Source: Oscillospiraceae bacterium (GTDB taxonomy: Bacteria > Bacillota > Clostridia > Oscillospirales > CAG-272). Taken from it: a DNA stretch of 64,000 nt. Where the stretch lies: positions 1 to 64,000 of the forward strand of contig SVSL01000004.1 of assembly GCA_015064315.1 (NCBI GenBank), read 5' to 3'. Shown piece by piece: positions 1 through 9,127 of this stretch (the first letter of the stretch is position 1; the number at the start of each line of letters is the position of its first letter). The position numbers were made by a program, and so were the translations under genes. Below the pieces are notes generated by a model, which ran no database searches, was not told the origin of the DNA, and saw only the letters and a list, made by a program, of their open reading frames with translations.

Positions 1-394
1 CGGCGATAGCCTTTCGACGGTCCGGAAAGCAACAAATTTTGCTTTTTATACGGCTACCAATCATAGCCGGATGCAAATCAAAAATCCCTTCGTTTTAGGG
101 GCGTCGAGGACGTCGCCCCCTACAGGAAATTGCAAACATCTTTGCTCCGCTCAGGGTGACACATGGAATTGTAAATTGCGCACAAACCCGTAGGGGCGAC
201 CATTGGTCGCCCGCCATTAAAAAACAAAATCCTATAAAAAGGGCTGTCGAGGGCGCCAGCCCCTACGAAAAAAAAGATACTCGCCGCGCTTCGGTGTGTT
301 GATGAGGTAAAAATGACCGCACCCCGCCGTTCTGAAGCAATCGAATAACCGCCGCCTTGAACGCGTTTCAAGGCGGCGGTGTTCGTTTGGATAT
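1..394. repeat. intergenic repeat block at window start
   Basis: No gene is supported here. The stretch holds pieces of three repeat types seen elsewhere in the window. Bases 21-57 match 44658-44694 almost exactly (a segment built round AAGCAACAAATTTTGCTT). Bases 143-162 carry the half-repeat CTCAGGGTGACAC. Bases 190-266 carry GTAGGGGCGACCATTGGTCG followed by an oppositely oriented ending in GCCCCTACG. A hairpin at 348-385 with a GCCGCCTTGAA stem lies just past the 3' end of the sialidase-like gene but has no T-run. Confidence 0.7.
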
Positions 395-400
395 ATGCGG

Positions 401-1789
401 TTATTTTTCAAGCTTGCTTCTGAATTTCTCAATCCTGTGAAAGGTCACGTAATTGGAGTTATGATACGTATTGGCGCCGTTGAGGGCGGTGCGGCAGAGG
501 TAGATAAGATCCTCACCGTCAAATTCAAAATCCACGTACTGAAGTCCCACCAGCTTATGGTCGCGGTCACGGAAATCGTAAAGATCGTAAGCAACCTCCC
601 ACGTGACAAGATCCTTGGATACCATCAGGCTGAGCAGATTGCGCGCCTTAGGCTTTTCGGGATCGTACAAACGGGTGGCGATCGAAAAATATCTTCCCGT
701 CGCTTCATCGTATTTGATCATAAACTTGGAAAGGTTGGCGGGAAAATCCATCAGGCGCTCATAGGAAAGCGGCGCGTGGGGGTTCTTTTCATCCACCTCA
801 TACACAATCGCCTGCCCATACTTGCCAAAGCGCATGATATCGAGAAGCTTGCCCTCGGGATCGATCACAAGCGTCCCCTCAATGGTCATGGTGCGCAAGG
901 GAAGCTCTTTCAATTCTTCCGAAAAGTGATCGAAGCGCCGCGGCTCCGAAAAGCTCCAGCTTGCGGGGTTCAAGGGATCGTCCTCAAGGTCGAAGGACAT
1001 GACCATGGCGGCGTGGCAATACTCCTTGTTTGCCCAAGAGCCCCACTCCAAGGTGTTGTAGAGACGCCCGTTTTTGATCACGATATTCTGAGGATTCTTA
1101 TGCACGCCCTCCCCGCCGTTTTTACCGTTCGACCCCCGAAGCAGAGTGACGGGCGGCAAGAAGCTTCTGCCGCCATCGGTGGACTTGGAGATGAGAAGAT
1201 CGCCGTACTCGGTGGAGCAGGCAAGCATATAAACCTCGCCGCGATGCAAAAACAGCTTGCCCCAAAAGCAGGGCATCAGCTCGCTCAGATAATACCAGCG
1301 CTTACCCCCATCGTCGGAACGGAAAATAAAGGTCAGGTTTTGGGGATGGTTGGCGGCGTAAACGTCCATGGATGCCAAAAGATAGCCGTCGGGATGCTTC
1401 AAAAGCGAGGGCGAGCAGAGGTAACGCCCCGAAAAGGCATAGGCTTCATCCTCGGGATGCAGATAATTGACGGTGCTTCCAATCCCCTCTCCGCATCGCG
1501 CAAGGCGAACACGGCTTCTCTTCTCGCCACACGTCACGTAAAATTCGTAATCGGTGTCGCACGCAAGCCCCGTGATCTCGCAATCGGTTTGAGAGGTGCT
1601 TCCCCACGTCAAAAAGGCTTCTTCCCCACGCTTGCGGTAAAGAACGGTATATTCCACCGCCTCCTCAAGCGGAAGCCATGAAAAAGCCACGGTGCTCTTG
1701 GTGGGCGCTACGCGACAGACAGAAAGATCGCCCACGTCCTTCAAAAAGGGACGGTAGGGAGAAAAGCTCCAGGTGTTGATGCCGTTCAT
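401..1789 (-). CDS. FN3 plus sialidase-like (BNR repeat) protein
   Basis: A 462-residue protein with no signal peptide. Residues about 22-98 look like a fibronectin type III domain. The rest looks like a six-bladed sialidase-type propeller, with Asp-box motifs SDDGGKRW (about 158-165) and STDGGRSF (about 203-210). The family includes exo-sialidases and related glycoside hydrolases, but I cannot identify the sialidase Arg triad by eye, so the substrate is open. An ATG six codons upstream is possible, but AAAGGAGAC sits correctly before the chosen ATG. A consensus promoter lies upstream and the gene stands alone. Lack of a signal peptide suggests cytoplasmic action on imported oligosaccharides (inference). 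Confidence 0.75.
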   Translation of the reverse strand: MNGINTWSFSPYRPFLKDVGDLSVCRVAPTKSTVAFSWLPLEEAVEYTVLYRKRGEEAFLTWGSTSQTDCEITGLACDTDYEFYVTCGEKRSRVRLARCGEGIGSTVNYLHPEDEAYAFSGRYLCSPSLLKHPDGYLLASMDVYAANHPQNLTFIFRSDDGGKRWYYLSELMPCFWGKLFLHRGEVYMLACSTEYGDLLISKSTDGGRSFLPPVTLLRGSNGKNGGEGVHKNPQNIVIKNGRLYNTLEWGSWANKEYCHAAMVMSFDLEDDPLNPASWSFSEPRRFDHFSEELKELPLRTMTIEGTLVIDPEGKLLDIMRFGKYGQAIVYEVDEKNPHAPLSYERLMDFPANLSKFMIKYDEATGRYFSIATRLYDPEKPKARNLLSLMVSKDLVTWEVAYDLYDFRDRDHKLVGLQYVDFEFDGEDLIYLCRTALNGANTYHNSNYVTFHRIEKFRSKLEK

Positions 1790-1828
1790 TGAAAGTCTCC
1801 TTTTCATAAGCCCTTGAATTCTTTGTTT

Positions 1829-1857
1829 AGTATATCACGCCCTTGCAAAAATGTCAA
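1829..1857 (-). promoter_or_regulatory. sigma-A promoter of sialidase-like gene
   Basis: TTGACA and TATACT on the minus strand with a 17-bp spacer, about 40 bp upstream of the start codon. Confidence 0.85.
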
Positions 1858-1903
1858 GCCCGTTAAAATTCTTTCCTTTTCATCAAAATGACAAAAAATG
1901 AAT

Positions 1904-1920
1904 ACTTTTTGGCAAAAAGT
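1904..1920. promoter_or_regulatory. candidate operator upstream of MFS gene
   Basis: Perfect inverted repeat ACTTTTT-GGC-AAAAAGT, flanked on both sides by GAATAC. It lies 27 bp upstream of a TATGAT -10-like element (1947-1952) for the transporter gene. The element has no good -35, so regulator control is plausible, but no regulator is linked to the site. Confidence 0.4.
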
Positions 1921-1980
1921 GAATACAAAGAATCCTCCTTTTATGGTATGATAAAGCGATTTTAAAAAGGAGCTTTCCAT

Positions 1981-3243
1981 ATGCAAAAAACAATCAAGGA
2001 TCCCTATCGCTTCAGCCGACTGATGTATATTTTGGAAGCGGCGTTTGAATATTTCATTTCTCTTTTGGTCATTGGCGCTTACATTGCCAAGGTGGCTACC
2101 GCAATCGGTCTTTCCGACAGCGTCACGGGCATTCTGACCTCCTTTGTCTCCTTGGGTCTTGGCTTTCAGTGCATCGCCATCTTTTTGGCGGATAAGACCC
2201 CCGTTAAGCGTTGGGTGAGCCTGTTGCACGTCATCAATCAGCTCTCCTTTGCGCTGGTCTACTTCGTTCCCTTTTTCAAGATCCCGCAAAGCGTTAAGAT
2301 CGCCCTCTTCATGGTCCTTTTGCTCATGGGACATATCCTCAACAATATCGTCAACTCCCCCAAGACCAAGTGGTTTATGGATCTTGTGGACGACAGGAAG
2401 CGCGGCTCCTTTACTGCCACCAAGGAGATCGTCTCCCTCATGGGTGCTATGGTCTTTACCTTCTCGGTCAGCGCCATCATCGACCGCATGGAGGCCAAGG
2501 GCGATATTTACGGCTCCTTTCTCTTCTGCGGCATCGGCATTTTTGTGCTGATGATGCTCCATACGGCAACGCTCCTGCTTTCCAAAGAAAAAAAGACGCC
2601 CCCCGCAAAGAAGATCAAGGCGAGCTCGGCGATTGGAGAGCTGCTTGGCAATAAACGCCTGATGCGTTCCATTCTCCTCATCACCCTTTGGAACGTGGCA
2701 AGTCACGTCACCACGCCCTTTCTTGGAACCTATCAGATCAAGGAGCTGGGCTTTCATATGGTCTTCATTTCCCTGCTCACGGTGCTTTATTCGGTGAGCC
2801 GCGCTCTGATCTCCAAGCCTCTGGGACGCTACGCCGACAGGACCTCCTTTGTGAATATGCTGAGCATATGCTATTTATTTATGGCGGCTGCGTTTGCCGT
2901 GAATATGTTTACCGTACCCGAGAACGGAAAGCTGCTGTTTTCCATCCACTATCTCCTCTATGCCCTCGGCAGCGCGGGAATCACCAGCGGTGAGATCAAT
3001 CTGGTGTACGAATCGGTGGATCACGAGCACCGCATGGGAGCCTTGGCACTCAAGAGTACGGTGTCCGGGCTTGCGGGCTTTGCCGCATCGCTTGCGGTCA
3101 GCCCCTTGGTGGATTCCATTCAAGAGAACGGAAACCGATTTTTGGGTATGCAGGTCTACGCCCAACAGGTGCTCTCGGCAATTACGCTGTTGATTACGCT
3201 GGGAATCCTGATCTATATCAACACGGTCATGAGAAAAAAATAA
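1981..3243 (+). CDS. MFS transporter
   Basis: A 420-residue polytopic membrane protein with about 12 hydrophobic segments and a charged central loop (residues about 205-220), the usual major facilitator layout. The signature between helices 2 and 3 is weak, so substrate cannot be read. AAAAAGGAG precedes the ATG by 7 bases. It is transcribed away from the sialidase-like gene, which hints at sugar uptake for it, but this is inference. A strong terminator follows. Confidence 0.8.
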   Translation: MQKTIKDPYRFSRLMYILEAAFEYFISLLVIGAYIAKVATAIGLSDSVTGILTSFVSLGLGFQCIAIFLADKTPVKRWVSLLHVINQLSFALVYFVPFFKIPQSVKIALFMVLLLMGHILNNIVNSPKTKWFMDLVDDRKRGSFTATKEIVSLMGAMVFTFSVSAIIDRMEAKGDIYGSFLFCGIGIFVLMMLHTATLLLSKEKKTPPAKKIKASSAIGELLGNKRLMRSILLITLWNVASHVTTPFLGTYQIKELGFHMVFISLLTVLYSVSRALISKPLGRYADRTSFVNMLSICYLFMAAAFAVNMFTVPENGKLLFSIHYLLYALGSAGITSGEINLVYESVDHEHRMGALALKSTVSGLAGFAASLAVSPLVDSIQENGNRFLGMQVYAQQVLSAITLLITLGILIYINTVMRKK

Positions 3244-3260
3244 CCCGATTACAGAAAAAA

Positions 3261-3297
3261 CAGAGAAGCGACGTTGTTTCGCTTCTCTGCTTTTTCT
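3261..3297 (+). terminator. intrinsic terminator after MFS gene
   Basis: Stem CAGAGAAGCGA / TCGCTTCTCTG followed by CTTTTTCT. Confidence 0.85.
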
Positions 3298-3310
3298 ATT
3301 TCTATGTAAT

Positions 3311-4384
3311 TTACGCCAAATAATTTTGCGTTGCCAAAGCAACCAGATAAGTGAGCAAGCCTGCTACCGTGGGCGAGCTGACCCACGCAATGGCAATGCG
3401 CTTGAACACGCCGAAGTTTACGTTCTTGACACCGCTCACCAAGCCGGCACCGATTACCGCGCCCACGACCGCCTGGGAGGTGGATACGGGAATGCCCATC
3501 ATTTTTTCCATGAGCAAAATGGTAACCGCCATGGCAATGATCACAAGGAAGCCGTCGATCTGACTGATGTTCGCAATGCTTCCGCCCACCGTCATCATTA
3601 CGCGCTTGGAAAAGGTCAGCACGCCAATGGCGATTGCCACACCGCCGATCACCGCGGTCAGGCGCGCATCGGTCAGAATGTTGGTAGCAACATCGGTATC
3701 GGCATAAGCGGCATCAAAATAAAGAGCCGTTACGCTTGCCGAACTGTTAACGCCAATGCTGTACGCCGCAATCGAGCCTGCAACCAGATAGCCGATCTTT
3801 ACCAGCATATCGTAGCTGCGCATGGTGGTCAGGCGTTCCTCTAAAAATTTCTTGACAAAAAAAACGAGAACAAAGGAGATCAGTCCCGCGCCCAGCGGAT
3901 TGATCAGCCAGGTGCTGGCAAATTTGCCGATCTGAGGCAGGTTCACGCCCAGCACCGCGGGATCGGAATAGTTGGCGTGGAACAGACCCCAGCCAATGAT
4001 CGCACCCGTAATAGACTGGTTGGCAGATACGGGGAACTTGAGATAGCTCATTACAAATACCGTAAGACCCGCGCACCCGAAAATGATGGCAGCCTTGATG
4101 GCGGATTTCCAACGCAGAGACTCTACGGCATCCTGCTCGATTGCACGGCTGACGTCCTCGCCCGTGGCAATCACCTTGTTGCTCTGCGCCAGCTCGGAAA
4201 GCTTGCCAATGTTGCCCTCGCCCTGCAAAAACGCGCCCACGATTACCAATATCGCAATGATAATGACTGCAGTGCGGTACCTGATCACACGGGTGGAAAC
4301 CGCCGTACCAAAGGCGTTTGCCGCATCGTTGGTTCCCAGCGACCATCCCATGAAAAGTCCCGATAATAACAACAAATATATCAT
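3311..4384 (-). CDS. pit: Pit-family inorganic phosphate transporter
   Basis: A 357-residue membrane protein. The N-terminal segment GTNDAANAFGTAV is the hallmark of the PiT family, and the second family repeat appears near the C-terminus (VSTSQAVVGAVIGAG). The family imports phosphate, as a metal complex, driven by proton or sodium gradients. It lies 5 bp downstream of a DUF47/PhoU-like gene with no gap for a promoter, so the two are co-transcribed. This pairing is typical of Pit transporters and suggests the DUF47 protein controls transport. Confidence 0.92.
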   Translation of the reverse strand: MIYLLLLSGLFMGWSLGTNDAANAFGTAVSTRVIRYRTAVIIIAILVIVGAFLQGEGNIGKLSELAQSNKVIATGEDVSRAIEQDAVESLRWKSAIKAAIIFGCAGLTVFVMSYLKFPVSANQSITGAIIGWGLFHANYSDPAVLGVNLPQIGKFASTWLINPLGAGLISFVLVFFVKKFLEERLTTMRSYDMLVKIGYLVAGSIAAYSIGVNSSASVTALYFDAAYADTDVATNILTDARLTAVIGGVAIAIGVLTFSKRVMMTVGGSIANISQIDGFLVIIAMAVTILLMEKMMGIPVSTSQAVVGAVIGAGLVSGVKNVNFGVFKRIAIAWVSSPTVAGLLTYLVALATQNYLA

Positions 4385-4389
4385 CGGTC

Positions 4390-5037
4390 TTATGCCTTTC
4401 TGGTGATCAGCATGATCTGGATCTGATCCGCGATATTTTCAATGATATCGGAGGGATCACAGATCAGCTCGATCATCTTTGCCAAGCGATCCTGAAGCGC
4501 AGGCTCCATATCCATTGTATAGATCGCCTCATAGAGCTTTTCCTCGATCACGTCCACACGGGATTCCAGCAGACGGATCTCATCCAGCAGGTGATGATCC
4601 TTGATAAAGGCATTCAGCCGGGTAAAGGTCATGGTAATGCTCTGGGCAAGAAGAGCAAATTCCTGCTTGGTCAGAGATATGACCTCGATCAGATCGTTGG
4701 CAAATTCCTTGGGAATGCGCCCCTTGCGGATCACAATGGTTCTGGAAGCGTGCTCGCATTTGTTGGCAATACGGTCACAGCTGCTGGCAAGGGCAATAAT
4801 GTCCTGACGGGTTGCGGGAAGATACTGACCGCTGAGCGAATCGATCATGTTACGCAGCGAGTCGTCTGCCGCATTCTCGCACTTTGCAACGCCTGCAGCC
4901 AATACGCGCAAGGTCTCGGGAGAGGGCTCCTCAACGGTAGCCGCACGGATAAAGCTTTCAAACTGAATCAAGCATTCCTCTACGTCCTTGATCTGCTCCG
5001 AAATCAGAATATGCGCAAAAATTCCTTTTTTAAACAT
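4390..5037 (-). CDS. DUF47 / PhoU-like protein, Pit accessory
   Basis: A 215-residue, mostly alpha-helical protein of the DUF47 (PhoU_div) family, of usual length. Helices carry regular Glu/Asp residues, and the segment NKCEHASRTIV resembles family metal-binding helices. It is the first gene of the phosphate operon. DUF47 proteins are generally encoded beside Pit transporters and are thought to regulate them. GGAGG precedes the ATG, and a good promoter lies about 40 bp upstream. Confidence 0.9.
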   Translation of the reverse strand: MFKKGIFAHILISEQIKDVEECLIQFESFIRAATVEEPSPETLRVLAAGVAKCENAADDSLRNMIDSLSGQYLPATRQDIIALASSCDRIANKCEHASRTIVIRKGRIPKEFANDLIEVISLTKQEFALLAQSITMTFTRLNAFIKDHHLLDEIRLLESRVDVIEEKLYEAIYTMDMEPALQDRLAKMIELICDPSDIIENIADQIQIMLITRKA

Positions 5038-5071
5038 CTTTAAAATCCTCCGTTATACATTCTTTTTTTTC

Positions 5072-5100
5072 ATTTTAACACACTCCACGACATTTTTCAA
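5072..5100 (-). promoter_or_regulatory. promoter of DUF47-pit operon
   Basis: TTGAAA and TAAAAT with a 17-bp spacer on the minus strand. Confidence 0.8.
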
Positions 5101-5172
5101 CACTTTTTTCAAACAATTTCAAAAAAAGGTCAAAAAATACCGAAAAGCAGTCCAAAGATGATGAAAACATCT

Positions 5173-5216
5173 CAAAAAAAGAAGCGGACGTCGGGATCAC
5201 AGGATCCTGACGTCCG
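5173..5216 (-). terminator. terminator of hydrolase-AraC operon
   Basis: Inverted repeat with CGGACGTC / GACGTCCG outer arms, followed on the minus strand by CTTCTTTTTTT. The stop codon of the AraC gene lies inside the hairpin. Confidence 0.8.
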
Positions 5217-6057
5217 TATCGTTTACCTCCGTGCCGTTCTTATATTCGGCAGGGGTCATATGAAATCGCTTTTTGAAAAGTCTGATGTAGTTGGAGCAGT
5301 TGGAAAATCCGGAGCAGACCGATGCCTCCAGAACGCTTTTGCCCTCCTTGAGCAGAATGCGAGAATACGCCAGCTTCTTTGTCTCAAGATAGAGTCTTGG
5401 AGAGGTTTTGAGATGCGTCCTGAACATACGGTTCAGCGTACTGGGACTGACGTAATACCGTTCGGTAAAATAATTCAAGTCATGGATCGATGCAAAATTC
5501 CCATTGATATCATCCAAAATGCGCCGCAAAAGCGCAGGCACGGGAAGCATCTCGGAGTGTCTTTCCCGATTACCTCGCAGAATATCCAGCATCTCAAGCG
5601 CCAAATAGAGCTGACGGTGCGCTCTGCCCTCCTCGCCTGCCAAGCAGATCGCATGATAGATCGCAAGCAGTCTTTCCCGATCCTCGGCGCAGGGGGAGAT
5701 CAGATTCCCCTCTCCCATACCGTGAGCCAAAAAATCCGAGAAGAGGAAATCCGACGCGGCGTCAAACCAAAAGCAAAGATGTCTGTGCACCGAATGGGTA
5801 TTGAGAATACAGTGGTGCACCTCGTTGGGCTTGCTGACGACCACATCCCCTGCTTGCAGCGGATAAAGTCGGTTTTCCACCGCAAAGGAGGCGTTCCCCT
5901 CCACCAGCACGTAAAATTCCAATCGGTCGTGAACGTGGGGAGGAAAGCTCCGCTTCTCCTCCTCGGTCTCGGAGTTTTGAAAATAATAGCGCATCTCAAA
6001 GCCGCCAATATTGGGAACGCATAGGGTATAGCGCTTTTCGGCACTCTCGTTTGCCAT
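5197..6057 (-). CDS. AraC-family transcriptional regulator
   Basis: A 286-residue protein with an N-terminal cupin-like sensor domain (HVHDRLEFYVLVEG, residues about 41-54) and a C-terminal double helix-turn-helix (about 185-275, ending RLFKKRFHMTPAEYK), the usual AraC/XylS order. Its ATG overlaps the stop codon of the upstream hydrolase gene (TGATG), so translation is coupled. Carbohydrate or ester-derived ligands are typical for such regulators; the ligand here is unknown. It probably controls the hydrolase operon. Confidence 0.88.
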   Translation of the reverse strand: MANESAEKRYTLCVPNIGGFEMRYYFQNSETEEEKRSFPPHVHDRLEFYVLVEGNASFAVENRLYPLQAGDVVVSKPNEVHHCILNTHSVHRHLCFWFDAASDFLFSDFLAHGMGEGNLISPCAEDRERLLAIYHAICLAGEEGRAHRQLYLALEMLDILRGNRERHSEMLPVPALLRRILDDINGNFASIHDLNYFTERYYVSPSTLNRMFRTHLKTSPRLYLETKKLAYSRILLKEGKSVLEASVCSGFSNCSNYIRLFKKRFHMTPAEYKNGTEVNDTDVRIL

Positions 6058-6740
6058 CAGCCAAACTCCTTGATATTATTGCCGTATTCGTTGACAAGCT
6101 CTGCCGCGTTCTGATTGGTATGGCTGAGAAGCCATTCGTAAACCGCGGGATTGGAATAGGTATCATTCCATGCGTCGTGCTTGTTTTCGGGGTAGACCGT
6201 GAGCTTGGCATTACCGCCCCTCTTGTTCACGGCGTTGACCATCTTTTCGGATTCCTCCACAAGCACGGAGGTGTCGAGTCTTCCGTGAAACGCCCATACG
6301 GGTACGTTTTTGAGTCTGCCGGCATTCCAATACATACCGCCGCCGCAAATGGGAACAATGGCGGCAAAATACTCGGGCATGCTCATGGCAAGCTCCCAGG
6401 TGGTATATCCGCCCATGCTGGCACCCATGGCATAGATCCGCGCGGGATCGGCATAATCCTCTGCCACAATATGGCGAACCAGATCCTTCAGGGTCTCAAA
6501 ATAATCGAACCAGGTGCCGTCTGCCTTGGGACAGATGGGAGCCACCGTAACAAAGGGAAAGCCTTCCATCTTCGCGGAATGGCTGAATTCGGGATGCACC
6601 TTGAAATCCTCGTAGCTTCCCCCTCTGCCACCGGCACCGTGGATGCAGATCAGCACGGGACATTTCATGCCCTTTTCATAGCCGTCGGGATATCGGACCA
6701 AATATTTGATGGTTCTGAACACGCATTCTTCAAATCTCAT
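6057..6740 (-). CDS. alpha/beta hydrolase (esterase/prolyl oligopeptidase-like)
   Basis: A 227-residue alpha/beta hydrolase. Visible features are the oxyanion strand ICIHGAGGRGG, the nucleophile elbow GASMGG (Ser nucleophile), an Asp in HGRLDTSV and a His in ENKHDAW, giving a plausible Ser-Asp-His triad. Family members include feruloyl and acetyl esterases and dienelactone hydrolases. There is no signal peptide. A GTG three codons upstream is in frame, but AGGTG is best spaced for the chosen ATG. It is first in an operon with an AraC regulator. Confidence 0.82.
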   Translation of the reverse strand: MRFEECVFRTIKYLVRYPDGYEKGMKCPVLICIHGAGGRGGSYEDFKVHPEFSHSAKMEGFPFVTVAPICPKADGTWFDYFETLKDLVRHIVAEDYADPARIYAMGASMGGYTTWELAMSMPEYFAAIVPICGGGMYWNAGRLKNVPVWAFHGRLDTSVLVEESEKMVNAVNKRGGNAKLTVYPENKHDAWNDTYSNPAVYEWLLSHTNQNAAELVNEYGNNIKEFG

Positions 6741-6775
6741 AATATTCACCTCAAAAGCAAATGAAATACAGGTGT

Positions 6776-6804
6776 ATTATAACATACGGAACGATGAAAA
6801 TCAA
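6776..6804 (-). promoter_or_regulatory. promoter of hydrolase-AraC operon
   Basis: TTGATT and TATAAT with a 17-bp spacer on the minus strand, directly after the end of the upstream AraC gene. Confidence 0.85.
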
Positions 6805-6812
6805 GAAACATT

Positions 6813-7700
6813 TCAATCATTTTCCAAAAGAGGCTCGTCGACATCCTGCTTGCGGATCTGAGAGGGCGAATATCCCCTCATCTTCTTGTAATACCTTGAA
6901 AAATGGGATAAATCAAAAAAACCGTTTTGCTCCGCGATTTCGGAAAGTGAATTCTTTGATGACAACAGATCCACTTCTGCCTTATGGAGTCGGAACTGAT
7001 TTACATATTCCATGGCGGTCTGAGAGGTGTACTGCTTGAAGATCCTGCAAAAATATTTCATATTGAAATTGCACTCCCGTGCCAGAGCCTCCAGCGTGAT
7101 CGATTCCCCGTAATGCTCCTCGATATACAAAAAGGCAGGGCGCAGGGCATCGTCGTATTGCTTGGGGGTTCTTCTGCCACCATGCGCCTCGGTTTCAAAG
7201 GAATGACTCTCGATCAAGGTCGCCAAAAGTCGATAGATCGCCGCCTTTACGGAAAGCTCGTGGGCCTTGCCCGAACGCGCAAGCGCATCAAACAGCCCCG
7301 CGATCTCGGTGTTCACGGCGTCTCCCTCATGAAACACCCGATTGCAAAGCAGGCGTCCCTCCTGCAAGGGGATCAACCAATTCAGATCCACGTCGCAAAG
7401 ACGTCCGCCTTGCAAAAAATGAAGATCAAAATTGACCAAATGGTATCGGCAATCAAGATCCGTACTGTAAGTAGAATGCTTTTGAAAGGGCGAGATCACA
7501 ACGGCGTCACCCGCCTTTACCGCAAGGCTTTGGTCGTCGCAAAGGATAACACAGCTCCCCTTGGTAAAATATTTGATCTCGATCTGCGGATGTCGCATGG
7601 ATTGCGTCCGCAGGCAACGCTTGTCAAAGCAAGCCTTTACGGGAAAGGCGTCGTTGGCAAAGCGCAGGTCTTCGTTTTTTACGTCACGGTCATAGTTCAC
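6813..7700 (-). CDS. AraC-family transcriptional regulator
   Basis: A 295-residue protein. A cupin-type sensor half (residues about 20-110) is followed by two helix-turn-helices in the C-terminal 100 residues (ITLEALARECNFNMKYFCRI and ISQ-type second helix, ending GYSPSQIRKQ). It starts at GTG: AGGA is 6 bases upstream and the nearby ATG is out of frame. The gene lies between the hydrolase operon and the aminotransferase operon, all on the minus strand. Its own consensus promoter separates it from the genes upstream. Confidence 0.87.
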   Translation of the reverse strand: MNYDRDVKNEDLRFANDAFPVKACFDKRCLRTQSMRHPQIEIKYFTKGSCVILCDDQSLAVKAGDAVVISPFQKHSTYSTDLDCRYHLVNFDLHFLQGGRLCDVDLNWLIPLQEGRLLCNRVFHEGDAVNTEIAGLFDALARSGKAHELSVKAAIYRLLATLIESHSFETEAHGGRRTPKQYDDALRPAFLYIEEHYGESITLEALARECNFNMKYFCRIFKQYTSQTAMEYVNQFRLHKAEVDLLSSKNSLSEIAEQNGFFDLSHFSRYYKKMRGYSPSQIRKQDVDEPLLEND

Positions 7701-7732
7701 GGTCGTTCCTCTTTTCGGTTTGATCTGCCTCT

Positions 7733-7761
7733 ATTATAGAGGATATCTGTTCTTTTGTCAA
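7733..7761 (-). promoter_or_regulatory. promoter of second AraC gene
   Basis: TTGACA and TATAAT with a 17-bp spacer, minus strand. Confidence 0.9.
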
Positions 7762-7771
7762 CCGTATTCGT

Positions 7772-9097
7772 TTAATCGTTGGCAGTTCCGTACCAAAGTC
7801 CGCCCTGCGCCTTGTCGGTGTCGCCCTCCAAAAGCTGCTCGTGATTCTCGATCACCTTGCGGAAGGCGGCGGCAAAGCGCTCGATCCACTCACGGTCATA
7901 ATGCTTGAACCACGGCACCGAGAAGCAATAGCGCTCCACCGAGGGGCGAAGCAGCTTATCGTCCTCCCTCACGTCACGCTCCGAGAAGGCAATACGGGTG
8001 GGCTTTCCCACTCCAAAAAGATCAAAGGTTTGAAAAAAGGCGTTGGTATGCAGGCAGAAATTTGCCCCCGCAGAGCATTTGACACCGCCAAGCTCGGCGC
8101 GTACCGCCTCACAAAAGCGATTGACCGAAAGCCCGTGAAGCTCCTCGGGCAGATAAAGCCCCTGAGGAGAATACCAGCCCGCCATATTAGAGCCCGTGGA
8201 TTCATCCACGCGGATGGGACGGATTCCGGGAACGCCCTCCAACAGATCCCAAAAACAGTTCATGGCACGGCGGATCTCGGCGCACCGCTCGTCGTAATAT
8301 TTCAATTGAACGCGCGCCATTGCCGAGCAGAGCTGGTTGGCGCGTCCCTTGATTCCTCCAAGAGCAATATGGGAATAGGGCTTGAGCTCCTCGCATTCCA
8401 AAATGTGGAGGCTATTGTTTCTTTCATAATGCCCGAACGCCAAGGCTCTTTCGTAATACACACGGTTGTCGGTAACCAAAACGCCAAGCTCTCCCGCCGC
8501 AAAGGATTTTTTGCTCATCAGAGACATGGCGGCAATATCGCCAAAGGTGCCAAGCTTTTTCCCCTTATACATACCGCCCTGGGCGTGGGAGCAGTCCTCA
8601 ATGACGATCAGCTTGTGACGGCGCGCGATCTCGATAATGCGATCCATATCGCAGGGGTATCCGCAGTAATGCACCACCATGATCGCCTTGGTTTTGGGCG
8701 TGATACAACGCTCCAGATCGTGGGGATCCATGCTCAAATGCTCGTCGATGTTGCAAAAGACCGCCGACGCGCCAAAATTTGCCGCCTGCGAAATGCTCGC
8801 CCAATAGGTCTTGGTGGTGCAAACGATCTCATCCCCCATGGAAAGTCCGATGGCGAACATTGCGGCAGAAAGCGACGCCGTGCCGTTGCAAAAGGCAAGC
8901 GCGTATTCTCTGCCCTGCCACGCGGCAAATTCCTTTTCAAATTGCGCGGTAATATCGGTGCCCGAGAAATTGTTGCTTCGAATCACCTCCAGCGCCGCGG
9001 CTTCATCCTCCTCGGTAATGATAGGCCAGCCGAACAGCTCCTTACGGGGAGGATTTTCAATGGCGGGCGTGCCGCCGAGGATCGCTAATTTTTCCAT
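7772..9097 (-). CDS. DegT/DnrJ/EryC1/StrS aminotransferase
   Basis: A 441-residue PLP-dependent aminotransferase of fold type I. Seen: FCNGTASLSAAMFA (cofactor phosphate binding), IEDCSHAQGG (Asp168 contacting the PLP ring) and SLMSKKSFAAGELG, where Lys197 is the likely Schiff-base lysine. The family aminates keto-sugars, cyclitols such as scyllo-inosose, and AHBA precursors. It follows the amidohydrolase gene by 30 bp and shares its promoter. No other sugar-nucleotide genes are adjacent, so an inositol- or cyclitol-like substrate is as likely as a nucleotide sugar (inference). Confidence 0.87.
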   Translation of the reverse strand: MEKLAILGGTPAIENPPRKELFGWPIITEEDEAAALEVIRSNNFSGTDITAQFEKEFAAWQGREYALAFCNGTASLSAAMFAIGLSMGDEIVCTTKTYWASISQAANFGASAVFCNIDEHLSMDPHDLERCITPKTKAIMVVHYCGYPCDMDRIIEIARRHKLIVIEDCSHAQGGMYKGKKLGTFGDIAAMSLMSKKSFAAGELGVLVTDNRVYYERALAFGHYERNNSLHILECEELKPYSHIALGGIKGRANQLCSAMARVQLKYYDERCAEIRRAMNCFWDLLEGVPGIRPIRVDESTGSNMAGWYSPQGLYLPEELHGLSVNRFCEAVRAELGGVKCSAGANFCLHTNAFFQTFDLFGVGKPTRIAFSERDVREDDKLLRPSVERYCFSVPWFKHYDREWIERFAAAFRKVIENHEQLLEGDTDKAQGGLWYGTAND

Positions 9098-9127
9098 ATT
9101 CGTTTTCCTCTTTTTTCTAAAAATTCC

